Shown here piece by piece: positions 1-7,856 of a stretch of DNA of 64,000 nucleotides. The stretch spans positions 1-64,000 of the forward strand of contig JANQSC010000028.1 of assembly GCA_028284235.1 (NCBI GenBank). The letters run 5' to 3'. Positions within the stretch are counted from its first letter, which is position 1, and each line of letters starts with the position of its first letter. The notes under the pieces were generated by a model that was given only the letters and a program-made list of their open reading frames with translations, searched no databases and was not told the DNA's origin. A program made the translations under genes and the position numbers. This stretch comes from Opitutaceae bacterium. GTDB taxonomy: Bacteria > Verrucomicrobiota > Verrucomicrobiia > Opitutales > Opitutaceae.

Positions 1-111
1 GCTTACTTGCGTCACACGGCCGACTTTTGCGCGGCGTTGTTCGAAGCGAGCGACGAGGCATTCGCGCGGCGGACGACGGAAAGCGCGTTTGCGTTCTACG
101 GCTTGAAGTAG
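1..111 (+). CDS. C-terminal end of a TatD-like hydrolase (5' truncated)
   Basis: Frame 1 is open from the first base to a TAG at 109-111 and encodes 36 residues. The tail AYLRHTADFCAALF followed by a region ending in TTESAFAFYGLK resembles the end of TatD-family metal-dependent DNases, where a helix near A-Y-V-x-H leads to a T-x-x-N-x-x-x-x-F motif (here TTESAFAFYG, with Ser in place of Asn). Only the last helices are inside the window, so the metal-binding residues cannot be checked. The gene converges on ptsH, 16 bp away. Confidence 0.45.
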   Translation, partial: AYLRHTADFCAALFEASDEAFARRTTESAFAFYGLK

Positions 112-127
112 GCCTTGTTCGGGGCGC

Positions 128-427
128 TTACTTTTCGTCGAACTTGGAGGCGAAGAGCTGTTCGAGCTCGTCTAGAGCCGCGCTGGCGTCGGCGCCTGAA
201 GCGATGGCCTTAATCTCGGACCCTTTGCCGGCGGCGAGCATCATAAGCCCCATGATGGACTTTCCATTCACTTGCTCGTCGTCTTTTTCGAAAAACATCT
301 CGCTCTTGTACTTGTTGGCGGCGCGGACGATCATGGCAGCGGGACGAGCGTGAATGCCCATTTGGTTTTGCACCAACAGGGTTCTTTCCGCGGATTGTCC
401 TTCTGGATGGAGGTTTGCTGAGTCCAT
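128..427 (-). CDS. ptsH: Phosphocarrier protein HPr
   Basis: This is a 99-residue HPr-family protein. The active-site motif MGIHARPAA is present, with the phosphorylated histidine at about residue 26, and the regulatory-serine motif NGKSIMGLMML places Ser at about residue 57. In PTS systems HPr passes phosphate from enzyme I to EIIA; in bacteria with HPr kinase the serine is phosphorylated for carbon control. The ATG at 427 is chosen over an in-frame TTG at 439 because a GAAG ribosome-binding-like stretch lies just upstream of it. No sugar EII genes lie nearby, which fits a regulatory (PTS-Ntr-like) role, but that is inference. Confidence 0.9.
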   Translation of the reverse strand: MDSANLHPEGQSAERTLLVQNQMGIHARPAAMIVRAANKYKSEMFFEKDDEQVNGKSIMGLMMLAAGKGSEIKAIASGADASAALDELEQLFASKFDEK

Positions 428-524
428 TGTCGGCTTCAAATACAGTTATTAGCTGCATAACAAGCGATAATTGAGAAATTTGCGAGTTCACAAATGGGCC
501 CGTCCGGGTTTTTATGCTCGAAAT

Positions 525-1271
525 ATGCTAGCGATCATTGCTCCCGCCAGACTCGCGTCGACTCGATTTCCCGAGAAGCTGCTCCACCCGATTCACGGAA
601 AACCGCTTATTCTCTGGGTGGCGGAACGGCTGCAGGAGCAAGCGCCCGATATTCCCCGCTATTTCGCGGTGGACGATACGAAGTTGGAAAAGACGCTGCG
701 CGACGCGGGGCACGAGGCGATCATGACGCGGGTAGACCATTCGTGCGGGACGGACCGATTGGCCGAGGCGAACGAGACGATCGGGGCGGATCGAATCATC
801 AACGTGCAAGGCGACGAGCCGCTCGTGACTGGCGGTCAAATTCGAGCGTTGGAGCGTATGCTGGCCGACGGGGCCCAAATGGCGACTTTGGCGACGCCGT
901 TCCATTCGCGCACGGATTTTCTCGATCCAAATCAGGTAAAGGTGGTTCTCGACGGTCGCGGCCGGGCCCTTTATTTTTCCAGGGCGCCGATTCCACACGA
1001 CCGGGATGGATTCGAGTCGTTCGACGACGATTGGGTGGAGCGTTCGCCGACTTACCGGCATTTAGGCTTGTACGCTTACCAGGCGGATTTTTTGAGAACC
1101 TATTGCGGACTGCCGGAGGGCGCGCTGGAGCGAATTGAAAAGCTGGAACAGCTACGCGTATTGGAGAGTGGATACGCGATTCAAGTCGATATCACCGATG
1201 AACCTTCGATCGGAATCGATACTCCGGCGGATGCGGCTCAGTTCGAACGCGAACTGAAGCAAAACGCGTGA
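525..1271 (+). CDS. kdsB: 3-deoxy-manno-octulosonate cytidylyltransferase (CMP-KDO synthetase)
   Basis: The 248-residue product matches KdsB in length and motifs. It activates KDO with CTP for lipopolysaccharide inner-core synthesis in the cytoplasm. The nucleotide-binding N-terminus [14 protein letters not shown] spans residues 7-20 and the metal/substrate motif VQGDEP spans residues 94-99. The ATG at 525 is chosen because [10 protein letters not shown] is the usual family start; the reading frame extends upstream to 471, but that part has no family similarity. Presence of KdsB implies a Gram-negative outer membrane with KDO-containing LPS, consistent with the TonB receptor and Pal lipoprotein in this window. 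Confidence 0.93.
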   Translation: MLAIIAPARLASTRFPEKLLHPIHGKPLILWVAERLQEQAPDIPRYFAVDDTKLEKTLRDAGHEAIMTRVDHSCGTDRLAEANETIGADRIINVQGDEPLVTGGQIRALERMLADGAQMATLATPFHSRTDFLDPNQVKVVLDGRGRALYFSRAPIPHDRDGFESFDDDWVERSPTYRHLGLYAYQADFLRTYCGLPEGALERIEKLEQLRVLESGYAIQVDITDEPSIGIDTPADAAQFERELKQNA

Positions 1272-1293
1272 CGAGCTAGCTGGATTGTGGCGA

Positions 1294-2460
1294 TCAGGCG
1301 GGGGCGCTGGCGTGCGTTGTTACCAGATCGTAGAACTTCGCGAAGTTGGGGTTCGCGTCGGTTGGCCCGGGGCCCGCTTCGGGATGGTACTGGACGGAGA
1401 AGACGGGTTTCCCTTTCAGTCGAATGCCGGCGATTGTCTGATCGTTCAGATTGATCTCCGTGATCTCCGCTCCGGCCTCCGCGAGTCCTTCCTCCGAAGT
1501 GGCGAATCCGTGATTGTGAGCGGTGATGGCGACGGAGTCGCTTTCGAAACTCTTGATCGGCTGGTTGCCGCCGCGGTGCCCGAACTTGAGCTTGTAGGTT
1601 TTCGCTCCGATAGCGTGGGTGATAATCTGGTGGCCGAGGCAGATGCCGAATGTCGGATACTCCTCGATTAGCGCTCGTACGGTTTCGTGGGCGTAGGTGA
1701 CGGCTTCGGGGTCGCCCGGGCCGTTGGAAAGGAAAACGCCTTCGGGTTCGATGGCTTTGATTTCGTCGACCGACGCGGTTGCGGGGAATACGTGAACGTC
1801 GAAGCCGTGGTGGGCGAGTTCGCGGAAAATGGATTGCTTGGCGCCGAAGTCGAGGGCGGCGATACGGAAGACGCGCTCTCTATTTACGGGGCCGCGGATT
1901 TCAGAGCCCGCCGGGTTGTAGGGCCAGTTGTCGGATTCGGGAAGCGTGTAGCGGTAGGGCTCGGAGCAGGTTACCTCTTTCACGTAGTCGGCGCCGACGA
2001 TGCCTTTCCAGTCCTTGGCTCGCTGAACGGCTTCCTCGTCGGAAATGTCTTCCGTGCTCAGGCAGGCTTTCATGGATCCGTGGACGCGAAGCTTCTTCGT
2101 GAGGGCGCGGGTGTCGATGCGCTCCAGACCGGGGATTCCGTTTTGCTCGAGATATTCGTCGAGCGTGATGTGGCTGCGCCAGTTGCTGGCGATCGGGCTG
2201 AGCTCGCGGACGAGGAACCCCCGCACCATTGGGCTCGGGGCTTCGTTGTCTTCGAGATTGACGCCGTAGTTGCCGATCATGGGCGCGGTCATCGCCACGA
2301 TCTGGCCGAAGTAGGACGGATCGGTCAGGATCTCCTGATAGCCGGTCATACTCGTGTTGAAGACCGCTTCGCCTACGACGGTCTTCGCGCTGCCGAACGC
2401 GATTCCGCGGAATATACTTCCATCTTCTAGTGCCAATACGCCTGATCGTGAGTCGCTCAT
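1294..2460 (-). CDS. carA: Carbamoyl-phosphate synthase small (glutaminase) subunit
   Basis: The 388-residue protein is a standard-length CarA. The N-terminal half carries the small-subunit-specific domain (ALEDGSIFRG, FNTSMTGYQEILTDPSY) and the C-terminal half is a class I glutamine amidotransferase. The nucleophile is Cys274 in GICLGHQ, with the catalytic His359 and Glu361 in QYHPE. It hydrolyses glutamine and channels ammonia to CarB for arginine and pyrimidine synthesis. carB is not adjacent in this window. The gene is divergent from the aminomutase gene across about 145 bp. Confidence 0.96.
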   Translation of the reverse strand: MSDSRSGVLALEDGSIFRGIAFGSAKTVVGEAVFNTSMTGYQEILTDPSYFGQIVAMTAPMIGNYGVNLEDNEAPSPMVRGFLVRELSPIASNWRSHITLDEYLEQNGIPGLERIDTRALTKKLRVHGSMKACLSTEDISDEEAVQRAKDWKGIVGADYVKEVTCSEPYRYTLPESDNWPYNPAGSEIRGPVNRERVFRIAALDFGAKQSIFRELAHHGFDVHVFPATASVDEIKAIEPEGVFLSNGPGDPEAVTYAHETVRALIEEYPTFGICLGHQIITHAIGAKTYKLKFGHRGGNQPIKSFESDSVAITAHNHGFATSEEGLAEAGAEITEINLNDQTIAGIRLKGKPVFSVQYHPEAGPGPTDANPNFAKFYDLVTTHASAPA

Positions 2461-2604
2461 ATTGAAAATCGAGAAAAGGTAGTTTACTGAATTGCGCCAA
2501 TCCCTTTTTCTATCTTCCGCAAAATACTGTTGGATAATGCCCCGTCCGCGCAGACGAATCGGGTTCCGAATCGTCTCTATCCAAACGCTTTACCGAAAAA
2601 ACTT

Positions 2605-3786
2605 ATGCCGTACACCGAAGACAGGACCACTTGGTTCGAAGGTCAGGGACTCTGGAGCGAAACTCCGGAAAACCAGTGGAAGGACTGGACCTGGCAGCTT
2701 AGAAATCGCATCACGACGCTGGAGCAACTCGAAGAAAGGATGGACCTGACCGAAGACGAGCGAGCCGGATGCCAGCACGCCAACGAGAAGCTAGCGATGG
2801 CGATCACGCCTTACTTCTTCAATTTGATCGATCGCTCCGATCCCGACTGCCCGATACGCAAGCAGGTCATCCCGCGGTCGGGCGAAATGACGGTGTCGGC
2901 CGAGGAGATGCTCGATCCTGTGGGCGAGGATTCGCATTCGCCCGTTCCCGGTCTCGTGCACCGCTATCCAGATCGCGTTCTTTTTCTCGTGACGGATCGC
3001 TGCGCTGCCTACTGCCGGTATTGCACGCGGAGTCGACTGGTGAGCAATGCCCAGGACTACAATTTCCATCCGGAGTTCGAGCAAGGGCTCAACTACATCG
3101 AATCGCATCCCGAGGTGAGGGACGTTTTGCTCAGCGGTGGCGATCCCTTGCTGCTGTCCGACAAGAAACTCGACTATTTGCTGGGCCGCTTGCGGCAGAT
3201 TCCGCATGTGGAGTTTATCCGGATCGGCTCGCGCATCCCGGTATTCATGCCGCAACGAATCACCGAAAGCTTGTGCGACGTATTCAGAAAGCATGGCCCG
3301 ATCTGGATGAGCATCCACGTGAATCATCCGAAAGAGTGTACGGCCGAACTGAAAGAGGCGTGCGAGCGGCTGTCCTTTGCCGGCGTGCCGTTGGGGAATC
3401 AATCTGTTCTACTTAAAGACGTCAACGACGACACCGACGTAATGAAAGCGCTGATACATCGTTTACTGCGAATGCGCGTACGGCCGTACTACATCTACCA
3501 ATGCGACTTGATAACTGGCAGCGCCCATTTGCGGGCCAACGTGTGCAAAGGTCTGGAGATCATGAAAAACCTCCGCGGCCATACGACCGGATACGCGGTG
3601 CCCCAGTACGTGATCGACGCTCCGGGCGGCGGCGGGAAAGTGCCGATCAATCCGCAGTACATCACCAAGATCGACGACGAGGCGATCCACTTCCGCAATT
3701 TCGAAGGGAAGTTGTTTCGCTATCCGCTCAAAAGCTTCACAATCGACGACGATTGCCGCTGCCACGAGCAGGAGATCGAGTGCTGA
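2605..3786 (+). CDS. Lysine 2,3-aminomutase family radical SAM/PLP protein
   Basis: The 393-residue product has the radical SAM cluster motif C133-x3-C137-x2-C140 (CAAYCRYCTRSR) and the PLP-lysine motif APGGGGKVP with Lys345. A cysteine-rich tail (C384, C386, C393) resembles the zinc-binding end of clostridial lysine 2,3-aminomutase. The family makes beta-lysine or, in relatives, beta-glutamate; related EpmB proteins act on lysine for EF-P modification. No beta-lysine acetyltransferase or EF-P gene is adjacent, so the substrate stays open. The ATG at 2605 (MPYTEDRTTWF) is preferred over an upstream frame extension to 2530. Confidence 0.85.
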   Translation: MPYTEDRTTWFEGQGLWSETPENQWKDWTWQLRNRITTLEQLEERMDLTEDERAGCQHANEKLAMAITPYFFNLIDRSDPDCPIRKQVIPRSGEMTVSAEEMLDPVGEDSHSPVPGLVHRYPDRVLFLVTDRCAAYCRYCTRSRLVSNAQDYNFHPEFEQGLNYIESHPEVRDVLLSGGDPLLLSDKKLDYLLGRLRQIPHVEFIRIGSRIPVFMPQRITESLCDVFRKHGPIWMSIHVNHPKECTAELKEACERLSFAGVPLGNQSVLLKDVNDDTDVMKALIHRLLRMRVRPYYIYQCDLITGSAHLRANVCKGLEIMKNLRGHTTGYAVPQYVIDAPGGGGKVPINPQYITKIDDEAIHFRNFEGKLFRYPLKSFTIDDDCRCHEQEIEC

Positions 3787-3789
3787 GTT

Positions 3790-3830
3790 AAAAAAACAAA
3801 AAAGCGCCGCCGCGGACGCGGCAGCGCTGT
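3790..3830 (-). terminator. Rho-independent terminator of sodA
   Basis: A GC-rich hairpin at 3804-3827 (arms GCGC-GCCGC and GCGGC-GCGC with one mismatch, loop GGAC) is flanked on the left by A-runs, which read as a U-tract after the hairpin on the minus strand. It sits between the convergent aminomutase and superoxide dismutase genes and points toward the dismutase transcript. Confidence 0.8.
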
Positions 3831-3855
3831 TTGAAAATTCGATTGATCGGGAGGG

Positions 3856-4467
3856 CTAGCCGATTGCCGCTTCGTAGTTGGCGTTGGCGGCTTCCCAGTT
3901 GACCACATTCCAGAACGCGGCGATGTAGTCGGGCCGGCGATTCTGGTAGTTGAGGTAGTACGCGTGTTCCCAGACGTCCAGTCCGAGAACAGGAATGCCG
4001 CCATCCATGAGCGGTGAGTCCTGGTTGGGAGTCGAGCAGATGCAGAGCTTGCCGTCCCGCACGCAAATCCACGCCCAGCCGCTGCCGAAGCGCGTCGCTC
4101 CCGCTTTAGCGAAGTCGGCTTTGACGGCGTCGAAGCCTCCCAGGTCCGAACTGATAGCGTCGCCGAGCTTGCCGACGGGTTCGCCGCCGCCGTTGGGTCC
4201 GAGAATGTTCCAGAACAGGCTGTGGTTGGCGTGGCCGCCGCCGTTGTTGCGGACCGCTCCGCGGATCGCTTCGGGTACCGCGTCGAGATCGGAAATCAAC
4301 GCTTCGACCGATTTCGCCGCCAAGTCGTCGTGGCCTTCCAGAGCGCCGTTGACGTTGTTGATGTAGGTTTGGTGATGCTTGGTGTGATGGATCTCCATCG
4401 TGCGAGCGTCGATGTGAGGCTCGAGCGCGTCGTACGCGTAGTTCAGTGCAGGGAGTTCGTATGCCAT
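3856..4467 (-). CDS. Superoxide dismutase (Mn/Fe family)
   Basis: The 203-residue protein is a cytoplasmic-type Mn/Fe superoxide dismutase without a signal peptide. Metal ligands are visible as His27 (in HHTKHH), His82 (in GHANHSLFW), Asp164 and His168 (in [10 protein letters not shown]). The GGGHANHS segment and the overall pattern favour the manganese type, although metal choice cannot be settled from sequence. It converts superoxide to oxygen and hydrogen peroxide. The gene is single, preceded by an AT-rich upstream region and followed by a strong terminator. Confidence 0.94.
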   Translation of the reverse strand: MAYELPALNYAYDALEPHIDARTMEIHHTKHHQTYINNVNGALEGHDDLAAKSVEALISDLDAVPEAIRGAVRNNGGGHANHSLFWNILGPNGGGEPVGKLGDAISSDLGGFDAVKADFAKAGATRFGSGWAWICVRDGKLCICSTPNQDSPLMDGGIPVLGLDVWEHAYYLNYQNRRPDYIAAFWNVVNWEAANANYEAAIG

Positions 4468-4548
4468 AATGATTGATTAGATGTTGCGATTGAGAATGAG
4501 CCGTTTATTAAATAAAGAATATACTTTGTCAAATAAATCTGGTTGGGG

Positions 4549-5061
4549 TTACCGTTTTAGTTTGAAAAAGGTTTGGATGAGTTCGAGGCATTCGTCGTGG
4601 AGGACGCCTTTTTCGATGGCGAGGGTGTGGTTCATTCCTGGATACTCGTTCACGTTGAAGGCTCCTCCAAGTCCGCCCATTTTCGGGTCGGGAACGGCGA
4701 AGACGACGCGTCCGATCCGCGACATGATGGTGGCGCCGGAGCACATGGGGCAGGGTTCCTTAGTGACGTAGAGCGTGGCTTCGTTGAGCCGCCAGTCGTC
4801 GATGGCTTTGGCAGCTTGCGTGATCGCGATCATTTCCGCGTGGGCGGTGGGGTCGTTGATGGATTCGACCTGGTTATGGCCGGACCCGATTACTTCGTTG
4901 TTGTGAGCGATGACGGCCCCGACGGGAACCTCGTTCGCATTCCAAGCGTCGATGGCAAGATTGTAGGCGAGACTCATGAAGAAGACGTCGTCGCGAATCA
5001 GCTGGGACGGGAACCGCTTTTGAAACGGGCAATCGGGAGCGGTTTTAGGCGCGTAAACCAT
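4549..5061 (-). CDS. tadA: tRNA-specific adenosine deaminase
   Basis: The 170-residue cytidine-deaminase-fold protein carries the zinc and catalytic motif TAHAE (His74, Glu76) and the second zinc motif PCPMC (Cys104, Cys107). TadA deaminates A34 of tRNA-Arg(ACG) to inosine. The downstream segment that follows the zinc site (DPKMGGLGGAFN) fits TadA rather than free-base deaminases. The first about 20 residues extend beyond the E. coli protein; an internal ATG at 4977 exists but would remove part of the first helix. Confidence 0.88.
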   Translation of the reverse strand: MVYAPKTAPDCPFQKRFPSQLIRDDVFFMSLAYNLAIDAWNANEVPVGAVIAHNNEVIGSGHNQVESINDPTAHAEMIAITQAAKAIDDWRLNEATLYVTKEPCPMCSGATIMSRIGRVVFAVPDPKMGGLGGAFNVNEYPGMNHTLAIEKGVLHDECLELIQTFFKLKR

Positions 5062-5177
5062 GGGTTGAAGCGTGTGGCGTCATCTGTTTATACTCTTGAC
5101 TAATAATGGAGATATGAAAGACACGATGCTCTTTTAATGCAAGCGCCAGCGCCGATTCGCTGGCTGAAGCGAACCCT

Positions 5178-5450
5178 ATGGCAGACGAAGGTATTCAAGT
5201 TGAAGGCAAAATAGTCGCGGTGCTTCCCGGAACGATGTTTCGAGTGGAGCTCGAGAACGGCCACACTGTCTTGGCGCACATATCGGGTAAGCTTCGCAAG
5301 CATTTTATCAAGATCACCACGGGCGACATGGTGAAGATGGAGATGAGCCCCTACGACTTGGACAAGGCTCGGATTACCTATCGACTGAAAAACAACGCCC
5401 GGCCGAAGAACGCGCCGATCCGTTCGTTTGGCCCGCGCCGCCGTCGCTAG
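5178..5450 (+). CDS. infA: Translation initiation factor IF-1
   Basis: The 90-residue protein is an S1/OB-fold IF-1. The core [20 protein letters not shown] and [13 protein letters not shown] matches the family closely, and the C-terminus carries a basic extension ending in RRRR that makes it longer than the 72-residue E. coli protein. IF-1 occupies the ribosomal A site during initiation. The gene is not in a ribosomal protein cluster here; it stands alone before the recombinase gene. Confidence 0.93.
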   Translation: MADEGIQVEGKIVAVLPGTMFRVELENGHTVLAHISGKLRKHFIKITTGDMVKMEMSPYDLDKARITYRLKNNARPKNAPIRSFGPRRRR

Positions 5451-5511
5451 GCGGGCGGTCTGTCGAATCGAGTCTTGCTGAAGCGCCGCAGGTCGCTTTG
5501 TCTGAGAGACT

Positions 5512-6432
5512 GTGAGTTCACCCCTTCAGGAAGCGATCGAAGCGTACCTCGCGTTCGCGTCTCTCGAAAAGGGGCTTTCCGAGCATACGACCCACGGCTA
5601 TCAGCGCGATCTTAAGCAGTTCGCGGATTTCGTGGCGGATACGCGCGGTAGGGACGATTGGAGAGAGGTAGTCGCCCAGGACGTTTCGGACTGGATTTAC
5701 CAACTGAGCGAAGAGTCGTTTTCGAACGCGAGTTTGTGTCGGAAGCTGAGCGCTCTGCGCACGTTCGCGTCCTATCTGTTACGGGAGAATTGTATTGAAC
5801 GTTCCTTTACAGAATTGGCGACCGGGCCGAAATTGCGGCGCAAGACTCCGGACACGCTTACGATTGCCGAGATAGAGGCGTTGTTAGACGCGCCGGACTT
5901 GACGACGCCGGCGGGACTGCGCGATCGGGCGATCCTCGAGCTTTTGTATTCTTCCGGATTGCGGGTCAGCGAATTGTGCGGCTCTTTGCTCCAGCAGATC
6001 GACATCGCGAGCGGCGCGGTGAAGGTTTACGGGAAGGGTTCCAAGGAGCGAGTGGTTCCGATGGGATTTCAGGCGGTCATCGCGCTTTCTGGATACCTGG
6101 AACAGGGACGTCCACATTTCGTGCGTCGGCATACCGGAAGCGGTTGTTTTCTTAGCAATCGCGGCACGCCGATATCGCGCAAGACGGTTTGGTTTCTATT
6201 AAAGAAGTACGCGGGCAAGGCGGGGATCGAAAAGCCGGTGAAACCGCACGGGTTGCGGCATTCGTTCGCGACGCATTTGCTGACGGGCGGGGCGGATTTG
6301 CGAGTGATACAGGAGCTACTCGGGCACGCGGATATTTCGACGACGCAGATCTACACGTCGGTCGAGTCCGAACGAGTGCGCACTGCCCACGAGGAGTATC
6401 ATCCGCGCAGCAAGAGTAACAGCGCGTTGTAG
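5512..6432 (+). CDS. XerC/XerD-type tyrosine recombinase
   Basis: The 306-residue protein has the size and two-domain plan of housekeeping Xer recombinases: an N-terminal SAM-like DNA-binding domain (about 1-95) and a catalytic domain. The full catalytic set is visible: Arg151 (LRVSEL), Lys175 (GKGSKER), His246 and Arg249 (HGLRH), His272 (GHADIS) and the nucleophile Tyr281 (TTQIYTS). It resolves chromosome dimers at dif. The start is a GTG at 5512 preceded by GAGAG. It lies 2.4 kb outside the tRNA-Lys island and shows core-like base composition, so it is unlikely to be the island integrase. Confidence 0.88.
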   Translation: MSSPLQEAIEAYLAFASLEKGLSEHTTHGYQRDLKQFADFVADTRGRDDWREVVAQDVSDWIYQLSEESFSNASLCRKLSALRTFASYLLRENCIERSFTELATGPKLRRKTPDTLTIAEIEALLDAPDLTTPAGLRDRAILELLYSSGLRVSELCGSLLQQIDIASGAVKVYGKGSKERVVPMGFQAVIALSGYLEQGRPHFVRRHTGSGCFLSNRGTPISRKTVWFLLKKYAGKAGIEKPVKPHGLRHSFATHLLTGGADLRVIQELLGHADISTTQIYTSVESERVRTAHEEYHPRSKSNSAL

Positions 6433-6452
6433 CCGACCGAAAGGCGCTCAGT

Positions 6453-6487
6453 AAAAAAAAATGCCCGCCATGTAACGTAGCGGGCAT
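6453..6487 (-). terminator. Rho-independent terminator of the histone-like gene
   Basis: An 8-bp perfect stem (ATGCCCGC at 6461-6468 with GCGGGCAT at 6480-6487) follows a run of nine A on the plus strand, which is a U-tract on the minus strand. It lies 27 bp after the stop of the histone-like gene. Confidence 0.8.
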
Positions 6488-6514
6488 CGCAAGACTCTGG
6501 ATCTGAGGCGCGAA

Positions 6515-6952
6515 CTAGAAACGGGGAGTTGACGCGTTGACCGCGTTGGGCTTGGCCCGTTCGTTTTCGCCTGCCGACCAGTGAAGATCGTTGATCAGTA
6601 TCTTGTAGTCGAACGCGCTTTTCACGCCCGACATGGTGATGGTCCAGGAATCGGATCCTTTGCACTCCATGGCGATGCCCTTGGTCCAGGAGAGACCAGG
6701 AGCGTCTCCACGAAGGAACAACGCGTTTCCGAATCCAACATCGATCGTGGCTTCGATTACAGTCTTCGACGCCTTTTTGGCTGCTGCTTTCTTGGCCGCT
6801 TTCTTTGCGGGGGCTTTCTTGGGAGCGGCTTTAGCCGCCGCCTTTTTGGCCACCTTGGACGCGGCCGTCTTCTTGGCCGCTTTTTTAGCTACTTTTTTTG
6901 CGGCTTTCTTGGCGGGCGCCTTCGTAGCCGTTTTCTTAGTCGCTTTTTTCAT
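6515..6952 (-). CDS. Histone H1-like Lys/Ala-rich protein fused to a CBM48-like domain
   Basis: The 145-residue product has two distinct parts. Residues 1-66 are almost only Lys and Ala with Pro and Thr (KKAAKK, PAKKA repeats), the pattern of eukaryotic H1 tails and of bacterial Hc1/AlgP-like DNA-binding proteins. Residues about 67-145 form a compact beta-rich domain (GNALFLRGDAPGLSW..., WTITMSG, FDYKILINDLHWS) that resembles the CBM48/AMPK glycogen-binding E-set fold. The tail should bind DNA or RNA non-specifically; a role for the second domain is unknown. It has its own terminator and a structured 5' leader at 6977-7039. Confidence 0.75.
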   Translation of the reverse strand: MKKATKKTATKAPAKKAAKKVAKKAAKKTAASKVAKKAAAKAAPKKAPAKKAAKKAAAKKASKTVIEATIDVGFGNALFLRGDAPGLSWTKGIAMECKGSDSWTITMSGVKSAFDYKILINDLHWSAGENERAKPNAVNASTPRF

Positions 6953-6976
6953 GTGTTCGTTTTCTATTTTATGTCA

Positions 6977-7039
6977 GTACAGATAGGGAACCCGCCATTA
7001 GATGCCGGGCCTTGCCTATGCTTGAAGCGGGTTCTGTAC
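6977..7039 (-). ncRNA. Structured RNA leader with pseudoknot potential upstream of the histone-like gene
   Basis: On the minus strand this 63-nt element ends 24 nt before the start codon at 6952. A 6-bp outer stem pairs 6977-6982 with 7034-7039 (GTACAG/CTGTAC) and a 7-bp inner stem pairs 6989-6995 with 7027-7033 (AACCCGC/GCGGGTT). The bulge between the stems (ATAGG at 6983-6987) is complementary to CCTAT at 7015-7019 inside the inner loop, so an H-type pseudoknot can form. More hairpins lie further upstream at 7111-7134 and around 7136-7153. No known riboswitch class was recognised; the function is unknown. Confidence 0.4.
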
Positions 7040-7156
7040 CACTTTACCGAGAAAAATCAATAAATCTGTTTGCAGGTTCGCGCAACCGTAACCGAACGGG
7101 ATTTTTCTGTCCGACTGAATTTGGTCTCAGTCGGTGCGCTCGATTATGAGCGCCTG

Positions 7157-7186
7157 AAAAAGCCCGGGCTCTGGCGAGCGCGGGCT
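7157..7186 (-). terminator. Rho-independent terminator of the Pal-like gene
   Basis: A hairpin at 7161-7186 (AGCCCG-GCTC pairing with GAGC-CGGGCT around a TGGC loop, one internal mismatch) is preceded on the plus strand by five A, giving a U-tract for the minus-strand transcript. It lies 27 bp after the Pal-like stop codon. Confidence 0.7.
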
Positions 7187-7212
7187 TGAAAGAAAAGGGC
7201 TTGGAAACCTCG

Positions 7213-7773
7213 CTATCGAACGACGAGGAATTCGACTCGCCGATCGTCCGCCATTTGCGCGGCGGAAGCGTTCTCCATCGCATTCAAGTCGCCCTTCGAG
7301 AGTGTCTCGAGCCGCATGGGCGAAGAGCCGAGCGTTTCCAAGTATTGGCGGACGCTCTGGGCGCGCCGGTCTCCGAGGGCGAGATTGTACTCCGGAGTTC
7401 CCCGCCAGTCGCAGTGCCCTTCCGCGATCACGATGTGGCCCGGGTTGCGGCTGAGGTAGTCGGCGACTTGGGTCAGTTTCGCCCGTTCGCTGGCCTTGAT
7501 GCTTGAGGAGTCGAAGTCGAAGTAGACGACTGCCGTGATGATGCCGCGCTCGCCGCGTTCGCCGGTGGCGCCTTGTCCGCCTTCGAGAGGAATCTCGCCC
7601 GGGGCGAGCGTTCCCAAGCCTCCTTCGCTCGCGAAGTCTTCCACGCGTCCGGAGTCGGTCGGGCCGATCACGGTGTCGAGGGGATTGGGGCGGCGGGGCT
7701 TTTTCTTACAGCCGACGAATCCGACTGCGATGGCGACGAGGAGGATGTAAAGGATAGACTTTTTGGAAATCAT
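7213..7773 (-). CDS. Peptidoglycan-associated (Pal/OmpA-like) lipoprotein
   Basis: The 186-residue protein begins with a lipoprotein signal peptide with lipobox VGC at residues 20-22 (Cys22 lipidated). A Gly/Pro-rich linker follows, then an OmpA C-terminal domain from about residue 80: VYFDFDSSSIKASERA, VIAEGHCDWRGTPEYNLALGDRRA and RRVEFLV, matching the peptidoglycan-binding signature. Pal anchors the outer membrane to the wall with the Tol proteins. No tolB or tolQRA genes are adjacent here, so the name pal is not assigned with certainty. Confidence 0.87.
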   Translation of the reverse strand: MISKKSILYILLVAIAVGFVGCKKKPRRPNPLDTVIGPTDSGRVEDFASEGGLGTLAPGEIPLEGGQGATGERGERGIITAVVYFDFDSSSIKASERAKLTQVADYLSRNPGHIVIAEGHCDWRGTPEYNLALGDRRAQSVRQYLETLGSSPMRLETLSKGDLNAMENASAAQMADDRRVEFLVVR

Positions 7774-7856
7774 AGATCTGAGCGCTTCAAATACAATTGA
7801 CTATTCGGGATTGTTTCCGTTCGGCAAGCACTATAAACGGTTGTAGGATAATTCTC

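Noticed and set aside
5512-6432. Xer-type recombinase as the island integrase
   Set aside because: It lies 2.4 kb outside the attachment repeats, has core-like composition and the length and motifs of housekeeping XerC/XerD.
6977-7190. 6S RNA, SRP RNA or tmRNA
   Set aside because: The SRP GGAAGCAGC loop, tmRNA ends and the long 6S closing stem are absent; kept only as an unclassified leader.
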